Part shown: positions 9,233 through 16,575 of the stretch, piece by piece
How the letters are laid out: each line of letters starts with the position of its first letter
Numbering within the stretch: position 1 is the stretch's first letter
Source: Glutamicibacter uratoxydans
GTDB lineage: Bacteria; Actinomycetota; Actinomycetes; Actinomycetales; Micrococcaceae
Direction of reading: 5' to 3'
NCBI RefSeq assembly: GCF_006539925.1
Contig: NZ_BJNY01000013.1
Span: 1-64,000 of the forward strand
DNA: 64,000 bases
The notes under the pieces: model-generated
What the model was told of the DNA's origin: nothing
What the model saw: only the letters and a program-made list of their open reading frames with translations
The model's database searches: none
Translations under genes and position numbers: made by a program

Positions 9233-9700
9233 ATGCAGCTTCTGGACCAAACAGACCGCCGTATTCTGCTGGCGCTTTCCACCGCCGCAAAGAAGACCGG
9301 CTCCGCCATTGCCGCCACCCTAGGGCTGGGGCGCAACACAGTGCAGACCCGGATGACGCGGCTTGAAAATGAGGTGCTCGATTCCATCGACCATCGAGTC
9401 CCGCCGGCCGCCCTGGGCTACGGGCTGCTCTCCTTTGTGGAGCTCCACGTCGACCAGCGCCATCTCGAAGACATCGCGGCGCAGCTGCGGCTGATCCCTG
9501 AAGTGCTAGAAGCGCATGGGCTGACCGGAAGCGCCGACATCCTGGTCCGGGTGGCGGCTAAGGACGCGCAGGAACTCTTCCGCGTCCACGGCCAGCTGCT
9601 GCACATCCAAGGAGTCAACCGGGCCGACTCGGCCCTGTCGATGGCCGAGCTGGTCCCCTACCGCACGACTAATCTCCTGGCCCACTCGCTCAAATCCTGA
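9233..9700 (+). CDS. Lrp/AsnC family transcriptional regulator
   Basis: This protein of about 155 residues has an N-terminal winged helix-turn-helix (LLDQTDRRILLALSTAAKKT, then ATLGLGRNTVQTRMTRLE) and a C-terminal ligand-sensing RAM domain (VEAHGLTGSADILVRVAAKD-like region). It lies divergent to the bkd operon, as BkdR-type Lrp proteins do, so it most likely senses a branched-chain amino or oxo acid and controls that operon. The ATG chosen is three codons after an in-frame GTG at 9224; neither has a strong ribosome-binding site. A strong palindromic terminator follows the gene. Confidence 0.9.
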   Translation: MQLLDQTDRRILLALSTAAKKTGSAIAATLGLGRNTVQTRMTRLENEVLDSIDHRVPPAALGYGLLSFVELHVDQRHLEDIAAQLRLIPEVLEAHGLTGSADILVRVAAKDAQELFRVHGQLLHIQGVNRADSALSMAELVPYRTTNLLAHSLKS

Positions 9701-9714
9701 AGCTAATCGAAGAA

Positions 9715-9748
9715 CGTCCGGGGACCAGCTCGCGCTGGCCCCCGGACG
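9715..9748. terminator. Bidirectional terminator between Lrp gene and symporter gene
   Basis: CGTCCGGGG and CCCCGGACG arms enclose an inner CCAG/CTGG pairing. The hairpin sits between two convergent genes and is followed by a T-rich CTCTTATT on the plus strand. Confidence 0.8.
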
Positions 9749-9781
9749 CTCTTATTGAATTATCTGCAGCGCTTCTGCGCT

Positions 9782-11404
9782 TTAGTGGTCGACCGCCTTT
9801 TCAGCACCGACACCGGTCAGCGAGCGGACTTCCATCTCTGCAGCCTTTTCCCGGTCTTCCGTACCAGGGTCCGTGATCGAACCGATCCAGCCGAGCAGGA
9901 ATGCCAGCGGGATGGAGACCAGGCCAGGGTTGGCCAGCGGGAAGATGGAGATGTCGATGCTTGGAATCATCGAGGTTTCCTTGCCGGAGAATACCGGCGA
10001 GAAGATGATCAGCACGATGGCCGAGATCAGGCCGCCATACATCGACCAAACAGCGCCGCGGGTCTTGAAGCCCTTCCAGAACAGCGAGTACAGGATAGTC
10101 GGCAGGTTGGCCGAAGCGGCGACTGCGAAGGCCAGCGCCACCAGGAATGCCACGTTCTGACCCTGGGCGCCGATGCCGCCGGCGATGGCGAACAGGCCGA
10201 TGACCACAACGGTGCGGCGGGCAACCTTCATTTCCTGCTCGGGATTCGACTTGCCTTTGGAGATCACCGATGCGTAGATGTCGTGGGCGAAGGAAGCCGC
10301 TGCGGTGATGGTCAAGCCGGCAACCACCGCCAGAATCGTTGCGAAAGCCACCGCGGAGATCAGGCCCAGCAAGACGGTTCCACCCAGTTCATAGGCCAGC
10401 AGCGGAGCCGCCGAGTTCACGCCGCCCGGGGCGGCCTTGATCTTGTCCGGACCGATCAGCGCACCGGCGCCGAAGCCCAGCACCAGGGTGAACAAGTAGA
10501 AGGCGCCGATCAGCCAGATCGCCCAAACCACCGACTTGCGGGCTTCCTTTGCGGTTGGCACCGTGTAGAAGCGCATCAGCACGTGAGGCAGGCCGGCGGT
10601 GCCAAGCACCAGGGCCAAGGCCAGTGAGATGAAGTCGAGCTTGGTGGTCCCGGTCTTGCCGTATTGCAGGCCCGGATTCAGGATTTCAGGGTTTCCTGCC
10701 ACTTCGGCGGCCTTGCCCAGCAGAGCGGAGAAGTTGAAGCCAAAGAGTGCCAGGGTCCAGACGGTCATCACCAGCACGCCGGCAATCAGCAGCACTGCCT
10801 TGATGATCTGCACCCAGGTCGTGCCCTTCATGCCGCCAACCAGTACATACAGGATCATCAGCGCGCCGACGATCACGATGACCAGCGACTGGCCGGCCTT
10901 CGAATCGATGCCCAGCAGCAGCGAAACCAGCGCGCCCGCGCCGGCCATCTGGGCCAGCAGGTAGAAGACGCAGACAGCAAGGGTGGAAACTGCCGCAGCA
11001 ATGCGCACCGGGCGCTGCTTGAGGCGGAAGGACAGCACATCGGCCATGGTGAATTTGCCGGTGTTGCGCAGCAGCTCGGCAACCAGCAGCAGGGCTACCA
11101 GCCAAGCCACCAGGAATCCGATGGAGTACAGGAAGCCGTCGTAACCGTTGATGGCGATGGCTCCAACAATGCCCAGGAAGGAGGCTGCGGAAAGGTAGTC
11201 GCCGGCAATGGCTGTTCCGTTCTGGGTGCCGGAGAAGGAGCGCCCGCCAGCGTAGTAGTCGGCGGCGGTCTTGTTGTTCTTGCTGGCCCGCAGCACGATG
11301 ACCAGCGTGACACCGACGAACGCCACGAAGATCGCAATGTTCACGATCGGGTTGCCGACGGTAGTCTTTTCAGCGGCCTGCGCCAAAATGCTCAGGTGGT
11401 TCAC
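9782..11404 (-). CDS. Sodium/solute symporter, ActP/MctC-like monocarboxylate (acetate) transporter
   Basis: This 540-residue polytopic membrane protein of the SSS family has about 13 predicted helices. The stretch YYAGGRSFSGTQNGTAIAGDYLSAASFLG near residue 50 is the hallmark of the ActP/MctC cluster, which imports acetate, pyruvate and propionate with sodium. Other family pieces are GGMKGTTWVQIIKAVLL and LGTAGLPHVLMRFYTVPTAKEARKS. The GTG start overlaps the stop of the DUF485 gene by 4 bp and has GGGAGG upstream, so the two are cotranslated, as yjcH-actP are in Escherichia coli. A second SSS gene lies 3 kb away beyond a two-component system. The precise substrate is inferred. Confidence 0.92.
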   Translation of the reverse strand: MNHLSILAQAAEKTTVGNPIVNIAIFVAFVGVTLVIVLRASKNNKTAADYYAGGRSFSGTQNGTAIAGDYLSAASFLGIVGAIAINGYDGFLYSIGFLVAWLVALLLVAELLRNTGKFTMADVLSFRLKQRPVRIAAAVSTLAVCVFYLLAQMAGAGALVSLLLGIDSKAGQSLVIVIVGALMILYVLVGGMKGTTWVQIIKAVLLIAGVLVMTVWTLALFGFNFSALLGKAAEVAGNPEILNPGLQYGKTGTTKLDFISLALALVLGTAGLPHVLMRFYTVPTAKEARKSVVWAIWLIGAFYLFTLVLGFGAGALIGPDKIKAAPGGVNSAAPLLAYELGGTVLLGLISAVAFATILAVVAGLTITAAASFAHDIYASVISKGKSNPEQEMKVARRTVVVIGLFAIAGGIGAQGQNVAFLVALAFAVAASANLPTILYSLFWKGFKTRGAVWSMYGGLISAIVLIIFSPVFSGKETSMIPSIDISIFPLANPGLVSIPLAFLLGWIGSITDPGTEDREKAAEMEVRSLTGVGAEKAVDH

Positions 11405-11748
11405 TTTACGCCTCCCTGCTTCTCAAGGCGCTCGCGGATCTTGGTGGCCTTTGGATCTAGCTTGTTATTGGAGAACCGCACATACAGGGCGGTAATGGTG
11501 AAGGTCGAAACAAACTGCAACAGGCCTAGGACGATGCCCATGTTGACATTGCCGATGACCTTGATCGACATGAACTCGTGGAAGTAGTCAGCCAAAAGTA
11601 CGTAGGCGAAATACCAGACGATGAAGAAGATCGCCATGGGGAATACGAAGCTGCGGTGGGTGCGGCGCAGCTCCTGGAACTCCTCGGACTGGCTCTCCGC
11701 CACAAAGTCGATGTCGCTCCCGACTTCGTTGTGGGGATTGGCACTCAT
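11401..11748 (-). CDS. DUF485 family membrane protein, symporter partner
   Basis: This 115-residue protein has two hydrophobic segments (FVFPMAIFFIVWYFAYVLLADYF and IGNVNMGIVLGLLQFVSTFTITALYV). DUF485 proteins (YjcH type) are encoded directly ahead of acetate symporters and are thought to be accessory subunits. The ATG giving MSANPHNEV is preceded by AAGGAGG at ideal spacing, which sets the start; longer readings lack such a site. It heads the DUF485-symporter operon, whose upstream region carries a CRP/GlxR-like site and a 20-bp palindrome. Confidence 0.88.
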   Translation of the reverse strand: MSANPHNEVGSDIDFVAESQSEEFQELRRTHRSFVFPMAIFFIVWYFAYVLLADYFHEFMSIKVIGNVNMGIVLGLLQFVSTFTITALYVRFSNNKLDPKATKIRERLEKQGGVK

Positions 11749-11786
11749 GATGCCCTCCTTGTGCGAGTGATGAATACATTTCCAAT

Positions 11787-11806
11787 GGTGTGACCAGGGG
11801 CACACC
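11787..11806. promoter_or_regulatory. Palindrome in the DUF485-symporter leader
   Basis: GGTGTG, an 8-bp spacer and CACACC form a perfect inverted repeat about 40 bp upstream of the DUF485 start. It could be an operator, or a hairpin in the leader mRNA; the sequence does not decide. Confidence 0.35.
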
Positions 11807-11811
11807 CTTTC

Positions 11812-11827
11812 TGTGACTAAGTTCACT
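11812..11827. promoter_or_regulatory. CRP/GlxR-like site in symporter/lytS divergent region
   Basis: TGTGA-CTAAGT-TCACT matches TGTGA-N6-TCACA at 9 of 10 fixed positions. GlxR of Corynebacterium is known to control acetate metabolism, which fits an acetate-type transporter. Assigned from motif and position only. Confidence 0.45.
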
Positions 11828-11874
11828 ATTAGTGATAAACGAGCTTCCCACTAGTGCTTTGAGAGCCCGCGTGG

Positions 11875-11904
11875 CTCAACGGAGCAAATCCTGCGCTCAA
11901 CGGC
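11875..11904. promoter_or_regulatory. Paired direct repeat, candidate LytTR operator of lytS
   Basis: CTCAACGGA at 11875-11883 recurs as CTCAACGGC at 11896-11904, an offset of exactly 21 bp. Read on the other strand they are TCCGTTGAG and GCCGTTGAG, which fit the known LytTR/AgrA-type 9-mer ([TA][AC][CA]GTTN[AG][TG]) fully and at all but one position. The 12-bp gap is what LytTR dimers need. The pair ends about 20 bp before the expected -35 of lytS, a normal activator position. Confidence 0.6.
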
Positions 11905-11946
11905 GCACCGCCGGTCGGCAAGCGGTCATGGTTACGGCGCAGATCG

Positions 11947-11960
11947 TAAGATTGTTTTTA
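11947..11960 (+). promoter_or_regulatory. lytS promoter -10, probable leaderless start
   Basis: TAAGAT at 11947-11952 is a good -10 hexamer, and the lytS ATG begins 7 bp after it, where transcription should start. No Shine-Dalgarno sequence lies between them, so the mRNA is probably leaderless. The -35 area (GGTCAT) is poor, which suits an activator-dependent promoter. Confidence 0.5.
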
Positions 11961-13141
11961 TGTCTCCCGCGCTGCAGATCACGCTCATCGCCACCATCGT
12001 GGCTGTCGGCATTGCCGCCATCGGCTATTTCGGATTCAAAATCTCCAGGTCAACCAAGGAGATGGGGACCGACGCGGAGGAGGCAACATTCACCACGCTG
12101 CATCACATGTCCGTTGCGGTCCCCCATCTGGAACGTGGCCTGACCAGCGAGGGAGCCGCCAAGAGCGCCAAGGCACTGCGTCGGCTGCTGAACTGCCCAG
12201 TGCTGTTGATCTCCGACACCCGGAGCATCCTTGCTACGGATTCCGGGATCGATTTCACCGCGGCGCTGGAAGAGGAGGCAGGCAAGGCTTTTTCCACCGC
12301 CCTGGCCACCGGCAAGACGCAGGTGAACCGCTCGTCGGGGCAGGACTTCGTCTCGGCCCCCATCATGGTCGGAGACCAGGCGGTGGGAACCGTGACAGCA
12401 CTGACCCCGCGAGCCGGTGCGGGATTCGTCCGAGCCGTCTCCGAGGTGGCGGTCTTCGTCTCCGCACAGGTTTCCACCGCGCAGCTCGACGAGAACAAGG
12501 CGATGCTGCTCGAAGCCCAGATGCGGGCGCTGCGCGCGCAGATCTCCCCGCACTTCATCTACAACTCGCTAAATGCGATCGCCTCCTTCATCAACACCGA
12601 TCCGGCCCGCGCCCGCGAACTGGTCATCGAGTTCGCCGACTTCACCCGCTATTCCTTCCGCCGCCGCGGAGAATTCACCACGCTGGCCGAGGAGCTGGAG
12701 GCCATCGACCGCTACCTGCTGTTGGAAAAGGCCCGCTTCGGCGAGCGGATCAAGGTTTCGCTGCGCATCGCCCCCGAGGTGCTGCCCACCCAGATCCCCT
12801 TCCTTTCGCTGCAGCCGCTGGTGGAAAATGCTGTGCGCCACGGCCTGGAGGCCCGCGAGGACGGCGGGGTCATCTCCATTACCGCAACCGAGGACGGGCT
12901 GCATGCGGTGATCAGCGTGGAGGACGACGGGGTGGGCATGGACCCTGAGCAGCTGGCCAGCGTGCTCGCCGGCACCACCGTGAACATGCATGTGGGTCTG
13001 CGCAATGTCGATGTGCGCCTGCGCCAGCTCTATGGCAACGCCAATGGGCTGATCATCGATACGGCGCCCGGGGCTGGAACGCAGATCACCATGAGGATCC
13101 CGAAGTTCAGGCCCCCTCGCCCGGCCGGCACCGGCGCCTGA
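11960..13141 (+). CDS. LytS-type sensor histidine kinase
   Basis: This 393-residue membrane-anchored kinase has one N-terminal transmembrane helix (ITLIATIVAVGIAAIGYFGF), a GAF-like sensor region (about residues 50-170), and a His_kinase domain with QISPHFIYNSLN carrying the phospho-accepting His198. An ATPase domain follows with the N box LVENAVRHGLE and the G boxes DDGVGM and GLRNVDVRL. It lacks the many-helix 5TM-LytS sensor of the classic LytS and is closer to the short actinobacterial/BtsS-like forms. It is followed 33 bp later by its LytTR regulator and then by a symporter pair, so it probably senses a carboxylate or the transport state; this is inferred from context. Confidence 0.9.
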   Translation: MSPALQITLIATIVAVGIAAIGYFGFKISRSTKEMGTDAEEATFTTLHHMSVAVPHLERGLTSEGAAKSAKALRRLLNCPVLLISDTRSILATDSGIDFTAALEEEAGKAFSTALATGKTQVNRSSGQDFVSAPIMVGDQAVGTVTALTPRAGAGFVRAVSEVAVFVSAQVSTAQLDENKAMLLEAQMRALRAQISPHFIYNSLNAIASFINTDPARARELVIEFADFTRYSFRRRGEFTTLAEELEAIDRYLLLEKARFGERIKVSLRIAPEVLPTQIPFLSLQPLVENAVRHGLEAREDGGVISITATEDGLHAVISVEDDGVGMDPEQLASVLAGTTVNMHVGLRNVDVRLRQLYGNANGLIIDTAPGAGTQITMRIPKFRPPRPAGTGA

Positions 13142-13174
13142 ACACGCTGAACATAGACTAGGTAGAATCGAATC

Positions 13175-13891
13175 ATGATTAATGTGGTGGTCGCCGACGA
13201 CGAACTCCCTGCGGTAGAGGAGATCGCTTTCCTGCTGAGCCAGGATTCAAGGATTGGGAAGATCCACCGGGCCACCTCCGGAGCCGCCGCGCTCAAGGCC
13301 CTGGAGGAAAACGAAGTCGACGCGTTGTTCCTCGACATCCATATGCCGGCCCTGTCCGGGCTGGACATCGCCCGGGTCATCTCGCGCTTCTCCCATCCCC
13401 CGCTAGTAGTTTTCGTCACCGCCGACGAAGACCAGGCGCTCCAGGCCTTCGAGCTGGCCGCCGTGGACTACGTCCTGAAGCCGATCCGCCCGCAGCGCCT
13501 GGCAGAATCGGTGCGCCGGCTGTGCGAACTGGTCGAAGAGACCCCCGCCAAGCCGGAAATGATCACCGTGGACCAGGGCGGCATCACCAAGCTGATCCCG
13601 CGCAGCGAAATCTCCTATGTGCAGGCCCAGGGCGACTACGCCCGGCTGCACACCAAGGATTCAAGCTACCTGATCCGCGTGCCGCTCAACGACCTCGAGC
13701 AGCAGTGGGCCGAATCGGGATATGTGCGCATCCACCGCTCATACCTTGTCAGCATGGACAAGATCGAGAACGTGAGGCTGCAGACCGGCAAGGCCGCGGT
13801 GCTGGTCAACGGCACCGAGCTGCCGATCTCCCGTCGCGCCCTGCCCTACCTGCGCGAGCGCCTGGCCGCCAACCGCGTCCGCCCGCTGTAG
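13175..13891 (+). CDS. LytTR family response regulator
   Basis: This 238-residue regulator has an N-terminal receiver domain with the acidic pair DDE at the start, phospho-acceptor Asp54 in FLDIHMPALSGL, and the Lys switch in DYVLKPIRP. The C-terminal LytTR DNA-binding domain runs from about residue 130 (ITVDQGGITKLIPRSEISYV to YVRIHRSYLVSMDKIENV). It is partner to the upstream kinase. LytTR proteins bind paired direct repeats about 21 bp apart, and such a pair lies upstream of lytS, suggesting autoregulation and control of the flanking symporters. Confidence 0.93.
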   Translation: MINVVVADDELPAVEEIAFLLSQDSRIGKIHRATSGAAALKALEENEVDALFLDIHMPALSGLDIARVISRFSHPPLVVFVTADEDQALQAFELAAVDYVLKPIRPQRLAESVRRLCELVEETPAKPEMITVDQGGITKLIPRSEISYVQAQGDYARLHTKDSSYLIRVPLNDLEQQWAESGYVRIHRSYLVSMDKIENVRLQTGKAAVLVNGTELPISRRALPYLRERLAANRVRPL

Positions 13892-13906
13892 CCGGCGGCC
13901 CGCCCA

Positions 13907-14308
13907 GTGAGCAACGAGCAAAACGAGCAACCAGAGCAGCTGCCCGGCCGCCTTGCCTCGCAGCGCCCGCAGCGCATCAGGGTCCAAGCCCCGCAGGATG
14001 CGTCGCTGAATGTTCCCCTGGCCCGCCCGGAGCACAATACCGCTCAGGAATTCTACGTCCGCCAGCTGATCCGCTCGCAGCTACGCCTTGCCGTGGCAGT
14101 GGCCGCCGGGCTGCTGGCCATGCTGGTGGGCATCAGCGCTCTGCTGGCGCTGTGGCCGACGGCCTATGAGTTCACCCTGTTGGCCATCCCGCTGCCCTGG
14201 TGGATCCTGGGCATCGGCATGTACCCGCTGATCATCATCGCCGGGGTGCTCTACAACCGCGCGGCGGCCCGCAACGAGGAACGCTACCGGAGCATCAGCC
14301 GTGACTAG
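13907..14308 (+). CDS. Small two-helix membrane protein, DUF485-like partner of the downstream symporter
   Basis: This is a 133-residue protein. The first 65 residues are polar and unstructured-looking. Two hydrophobic helices follow (LAVAVAAGLLAMLVGISALLAL and LPWWILGIGMYPLIIIAGVLY) and then a basic tail. Size, topology and position directly before an SSS gene match the DUF485/YjcH arrangement, though sequence likeness to the other DUF485 protein here is low. It begins 15 bp after the response regulator, and its stop lies 8 bp inside the next gene, so all four genes are probably one operon. Function as a symporter subunit is inferred. Confidence 0.75.
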   Translation: MSNEQNEQPEQLPGRLASQRPQRIRVQAPQDASLNVPLARPEHNTAQEFYVRQLIRSQLRLAVAVAAGLLAMLVGISALLALWPTAYEFTLLAIPLPWWILGIGMYPLIIIAGVLYNRAAARNEERYRSISRD

Positions 14309-15776
14309 TCTTTTTTCATCGCTCGCACTGGTCGTCGTCTGCGTCACCACGATGCTGATCGCGTTCTACGGGCTGCGCCTCTCGCGCACCACCAGCGACT
14401 TCTACGTGGCAAGCCGCAGCGTGAAGCCCTGGTGGAACGCCTCAGCGATCGGCGGCGAATACCTCTCCGCCGCATCATTCCTCGGCGTGGCCGGGCTGAT
14501 CATGCTCACCGGGCAGTCGGGCCTGTGGTTCCCCATCGGCTATACGGCCGGCTATCTGATGCTGCTGCTGTTCGTCGCCGCGCCGCTGCGCCGCTCCCAG
14601 GCCTATACGATCCCTGATTTCGCGCAGATCCGCTTTGAGGATTCAAAGTCCCTGCGCAAGCTGACCACCTACCTGGTGGTGGTGATCTGCTGGCTGTACA
14701 TCGTGCCGCAGATGCACGGGGCCGCCTTGACCTTGTCCATCGCCACCGGGCTTCCGGGCTGGGTGGGGCCGGTCGTGGTAGCGGCGGTGGTGGCCATCAC
14801 CGTGGTCTCCGGCGGCATGCGCTCGGTGACCTTCGTGCAGGCATTCCAATACTGGTTCAAGCTCGCCTCGCTGGTGATCCCCACAATCTTCCTGCTGATC
14901 CAGGTGATCCCCGAGCAGGACACCGCAGACAGGCTGCGCAGCCTGGGCACGCAGCTGGAGAACATCTCCGGGCTGAACCTCTACGAAACGATCTCCATCA
15001 TCCTTGCCCTGCTCTTCGGCACCCTGGGGCTGCCGCATGTGCTGGTCCGCTTCTACACCAACCCCACTGGCCACACGGCCCGCACCACCACGGTGATCGT
15101 GCTCGGGCTGCTCTCCGCCTTCTACCTGCTGCCCACCACCCTGGGCGTGCTGGGGCTGCTCTATATGCCATGGCTGGGATCCACGAACGAGACCGACGCG
15201 ACGGTGCTGCTGCTACCCTCGGCAATCTTCGACGGCTTCCTCGCCGACGCGCTGACCGCCATTGTTGTCGGCGGGGCCTTTGCCGCCTTCCTGTCCACCA
15301 CCTCCGGCCTGGTGGTGTCCCTGGCCGGCGCTCTGTCCCAGGAATTCTTCGCCGGCACAGTGCGCGGCTTCAGGATCTCCACGGTGCTGGCCACCGCGCT
15401 GCCTGTGCTGATTGCTGTAGTGACCAATTCGCTGGCGCTGGCCGGGGCCATTGGCAACGTCTTTGCGTTCACTGCCTCGACCATCTGCCCGCTGCTGCTA
15501 CTGGGCATCTGGTGGAGGTCGCTGACCGCCAAGGGGGCGATGGCCGGCATGCTGGTCGGCGCGGTGACCTGTGGACTGGCGTTAATGCTTTCCAGCGTGA
15601 TTCCGCCGGTGGACGAGCTCTGGTTCCATATGATGCGCCAGCCTGCCGCCTGGAGCGTGCCTCTGGCCTTCGCGGTGATGATTGCTGTGTCCCGCTCGAC
15701 CCGCCGCGCGGTCCCTTCGAACACCGATACGGTCATGGCGCGGCTTCATGTGCCGGACCGCGGGGCCCAGCTCTAG
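14301..15776 (+). CDS. Sodium/solute symporter (second SSS paralogue)
   Basis: This 491-residue polytopic protein has the same core signatures as the ActP-like protein: DFYVASRSVKPWWNASAIGGEYLSAASFLG, GGMRSVTFVQAFQYWFKLAS and LGLPHVLVRFYTNPTGHTAR. It has a shorter loop set and a distinct sequence, so it likely prefers a different small acid. It starts at GTG with GGAG upstream, within the end of the small membrane protein gene. It is the last gene of the lytS-lytT operon and is followed by a strong hairpin terminator. It is a probable target of the two-component system. Confidence 0.9.
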   Translation: MTSLFSSLALVVVCVTTMLIAFYGLRLSRTTSDFYVASRSVKPWWNASAIGGEYLSAASFLGVAGLIMLTGQSGLWFPIGYTAGYLMLLLFVAAPLRRSQAYTIPDFAQIRFEDSKSLRKLTTYLVVVICWLYIVPQMHGAALTLSIATGLPGWVGPVVVAAVVAITVVSGGMRSVTFVQAFQYWFKLASLVIPTIFLLIQVIPEQDTADRLRSLGTQLENISGLNLYETISIILALLFGTLGLPHVLVRFYTNPTGHTARTTTVIVLGLLSAFYLLPTTLGVLGLLYMPWLGSTNETDATVLLLPSAIFDGFLADALTAIVVGGAFAAFLSTTSGLVVSLAGALSQEFFAGTVRGFRISTVLATALPVLIAVVTNSLALAGAIGNVFAFTASTICPLLLLGIWWRSLTAKGAMAGMLVGAVTCGLALMLSSVIPPVDELWFHMMRQPAAWSVPLAFAVMIAVSRSTRRAVPSNTDTVMARLHVPDRGAQL

Positions 15777-15830
15777 GATCCGCCGGGCCGCGCGAAGCAT
15801 CCTGCCACTGGAATGCATCCGAATACAGGA

Positions 15831-15872
15831 CAAGCCGCCGCGGCGGGAAGATGCTCCCGCTGCGGCGGCTTG
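15831..15872. terminator. Bidirectional terminator after symporter operon
   Basis: CAAGCCGCCGC/GCGGCGGCTTG with an inner GCGGGA/TCCCGC forms a nearly perfect long hairpin between two convergent genes. Confidence 0.8.
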
Positions 15873-15887
15873 CCGTGAAGGTGATGC

Positions 15888-16460
15888 CTAGTCGATCGAT
15901 GCCATCAGTTCGACCACGCGGTCCAGGAACGCGTCGACCTGCGACTCCTCGTAGCCGTCGGTTCCCGTGGCGGAGCGGAACTCCACGCGGCGCACGGCGT
16001 CCACAGACATCGGCACGTCGCGCTCGAAGTAGTCGATGAGCTGGTCGCACAACCGGTCGACGTCCTTGATGTTGTAGCTTGAGGCGTTCGAGCGCGAGGG
16101 GCGGCGGAAGCGCTCGCCCTTGGCCCGGTGCAGGCGCGCCCGCAGGATCGCTGCCAGGCGGCCCACCTGCTGCAGCCAGACTTCTTCTCCCTGGTGCGCG
16201 ATCAAGTCGTCGCGCTCGCGCTTGGCGAAGACGTCTTCCAGGCGGTCCAGCGCGCCGTCGACTTCGCGGGCCTGGTAGCCGCCCTTCTGCGGGGCGAAAG
16301 TGGTGCGGCGGATCAGGTGGCTGGTGACCACGGCGTCGTCATTGCCTTCCCCGTTGAAGGTGGCACGGGACCGGCTGAGAAACGCATCAACCTGCTTAAC
16401 GCTGTAGCCGAATTCCGTTTCCGGTACTCGGGAAAACGGAGCATCTTGCTGCTGCGACAC
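15888..16460 (-). CDS. DivIVA-repeat protein
   Basis: This is a protein of about 190 residues built from four short DivIVA-like repeats. Each contains a (F/Y)...V-D-x-(F/L)-(L/C) core: FGYSVKQVDAFLSR, GGYQAREVDGALDRLEDVF, SSYNIKDVDRLCDQLIDYF and DGYEESQVDAFLDRVVELM. Actinobacterial proteins of this kind are thought to be cytoplasmic, pole- or membrane-associated scaffolds. The start is taken at the GTG at 16460 because AAGGAAC lies just upstream; reading further upstream gives a basic, low-complexity tail. It follows cdsA in the same direction. Role unproven; a cell-envelope or growth-pole function is an inference. Confidence 0.75.
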   Translation of the reverse strand: MSQQQDAPFSRVPETEFGYSVKQVDAFLSRSRATFNGEGNDDAVVTSHLIRRTTFAPQKGGYQAREVDGALDRLEDVFAKRERDDLIAHQGEEVWLQQVGRLAAILRARLHRAKGERFRRPSRSNASSYNIKDVDRLCDQLIDYFERDVPMSVDAVRRVEFRSATGTDGYEESQVDAFLDRVVELMASID

Positions 16461-16575
16461 GACACTGTTCCTTTTCTGTCTTGGGTTTCTAGGTGGGCGG
16501 CTTGCGCCCAACGTCCCTAGTTATTCTATGGGTTCTGGCAAAACATTGCTTAATGGCCACACCCCCGGCCTGCTT

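Noticed and set aside
15888-16460. Calling the DivIVA-repeat protein DivIVA/Wag31 itself
   Set aside because: It lacks the N-terminal DivIVA membrane-binding start and the long coiled coil, and it is not beside the ftsZ cluster.
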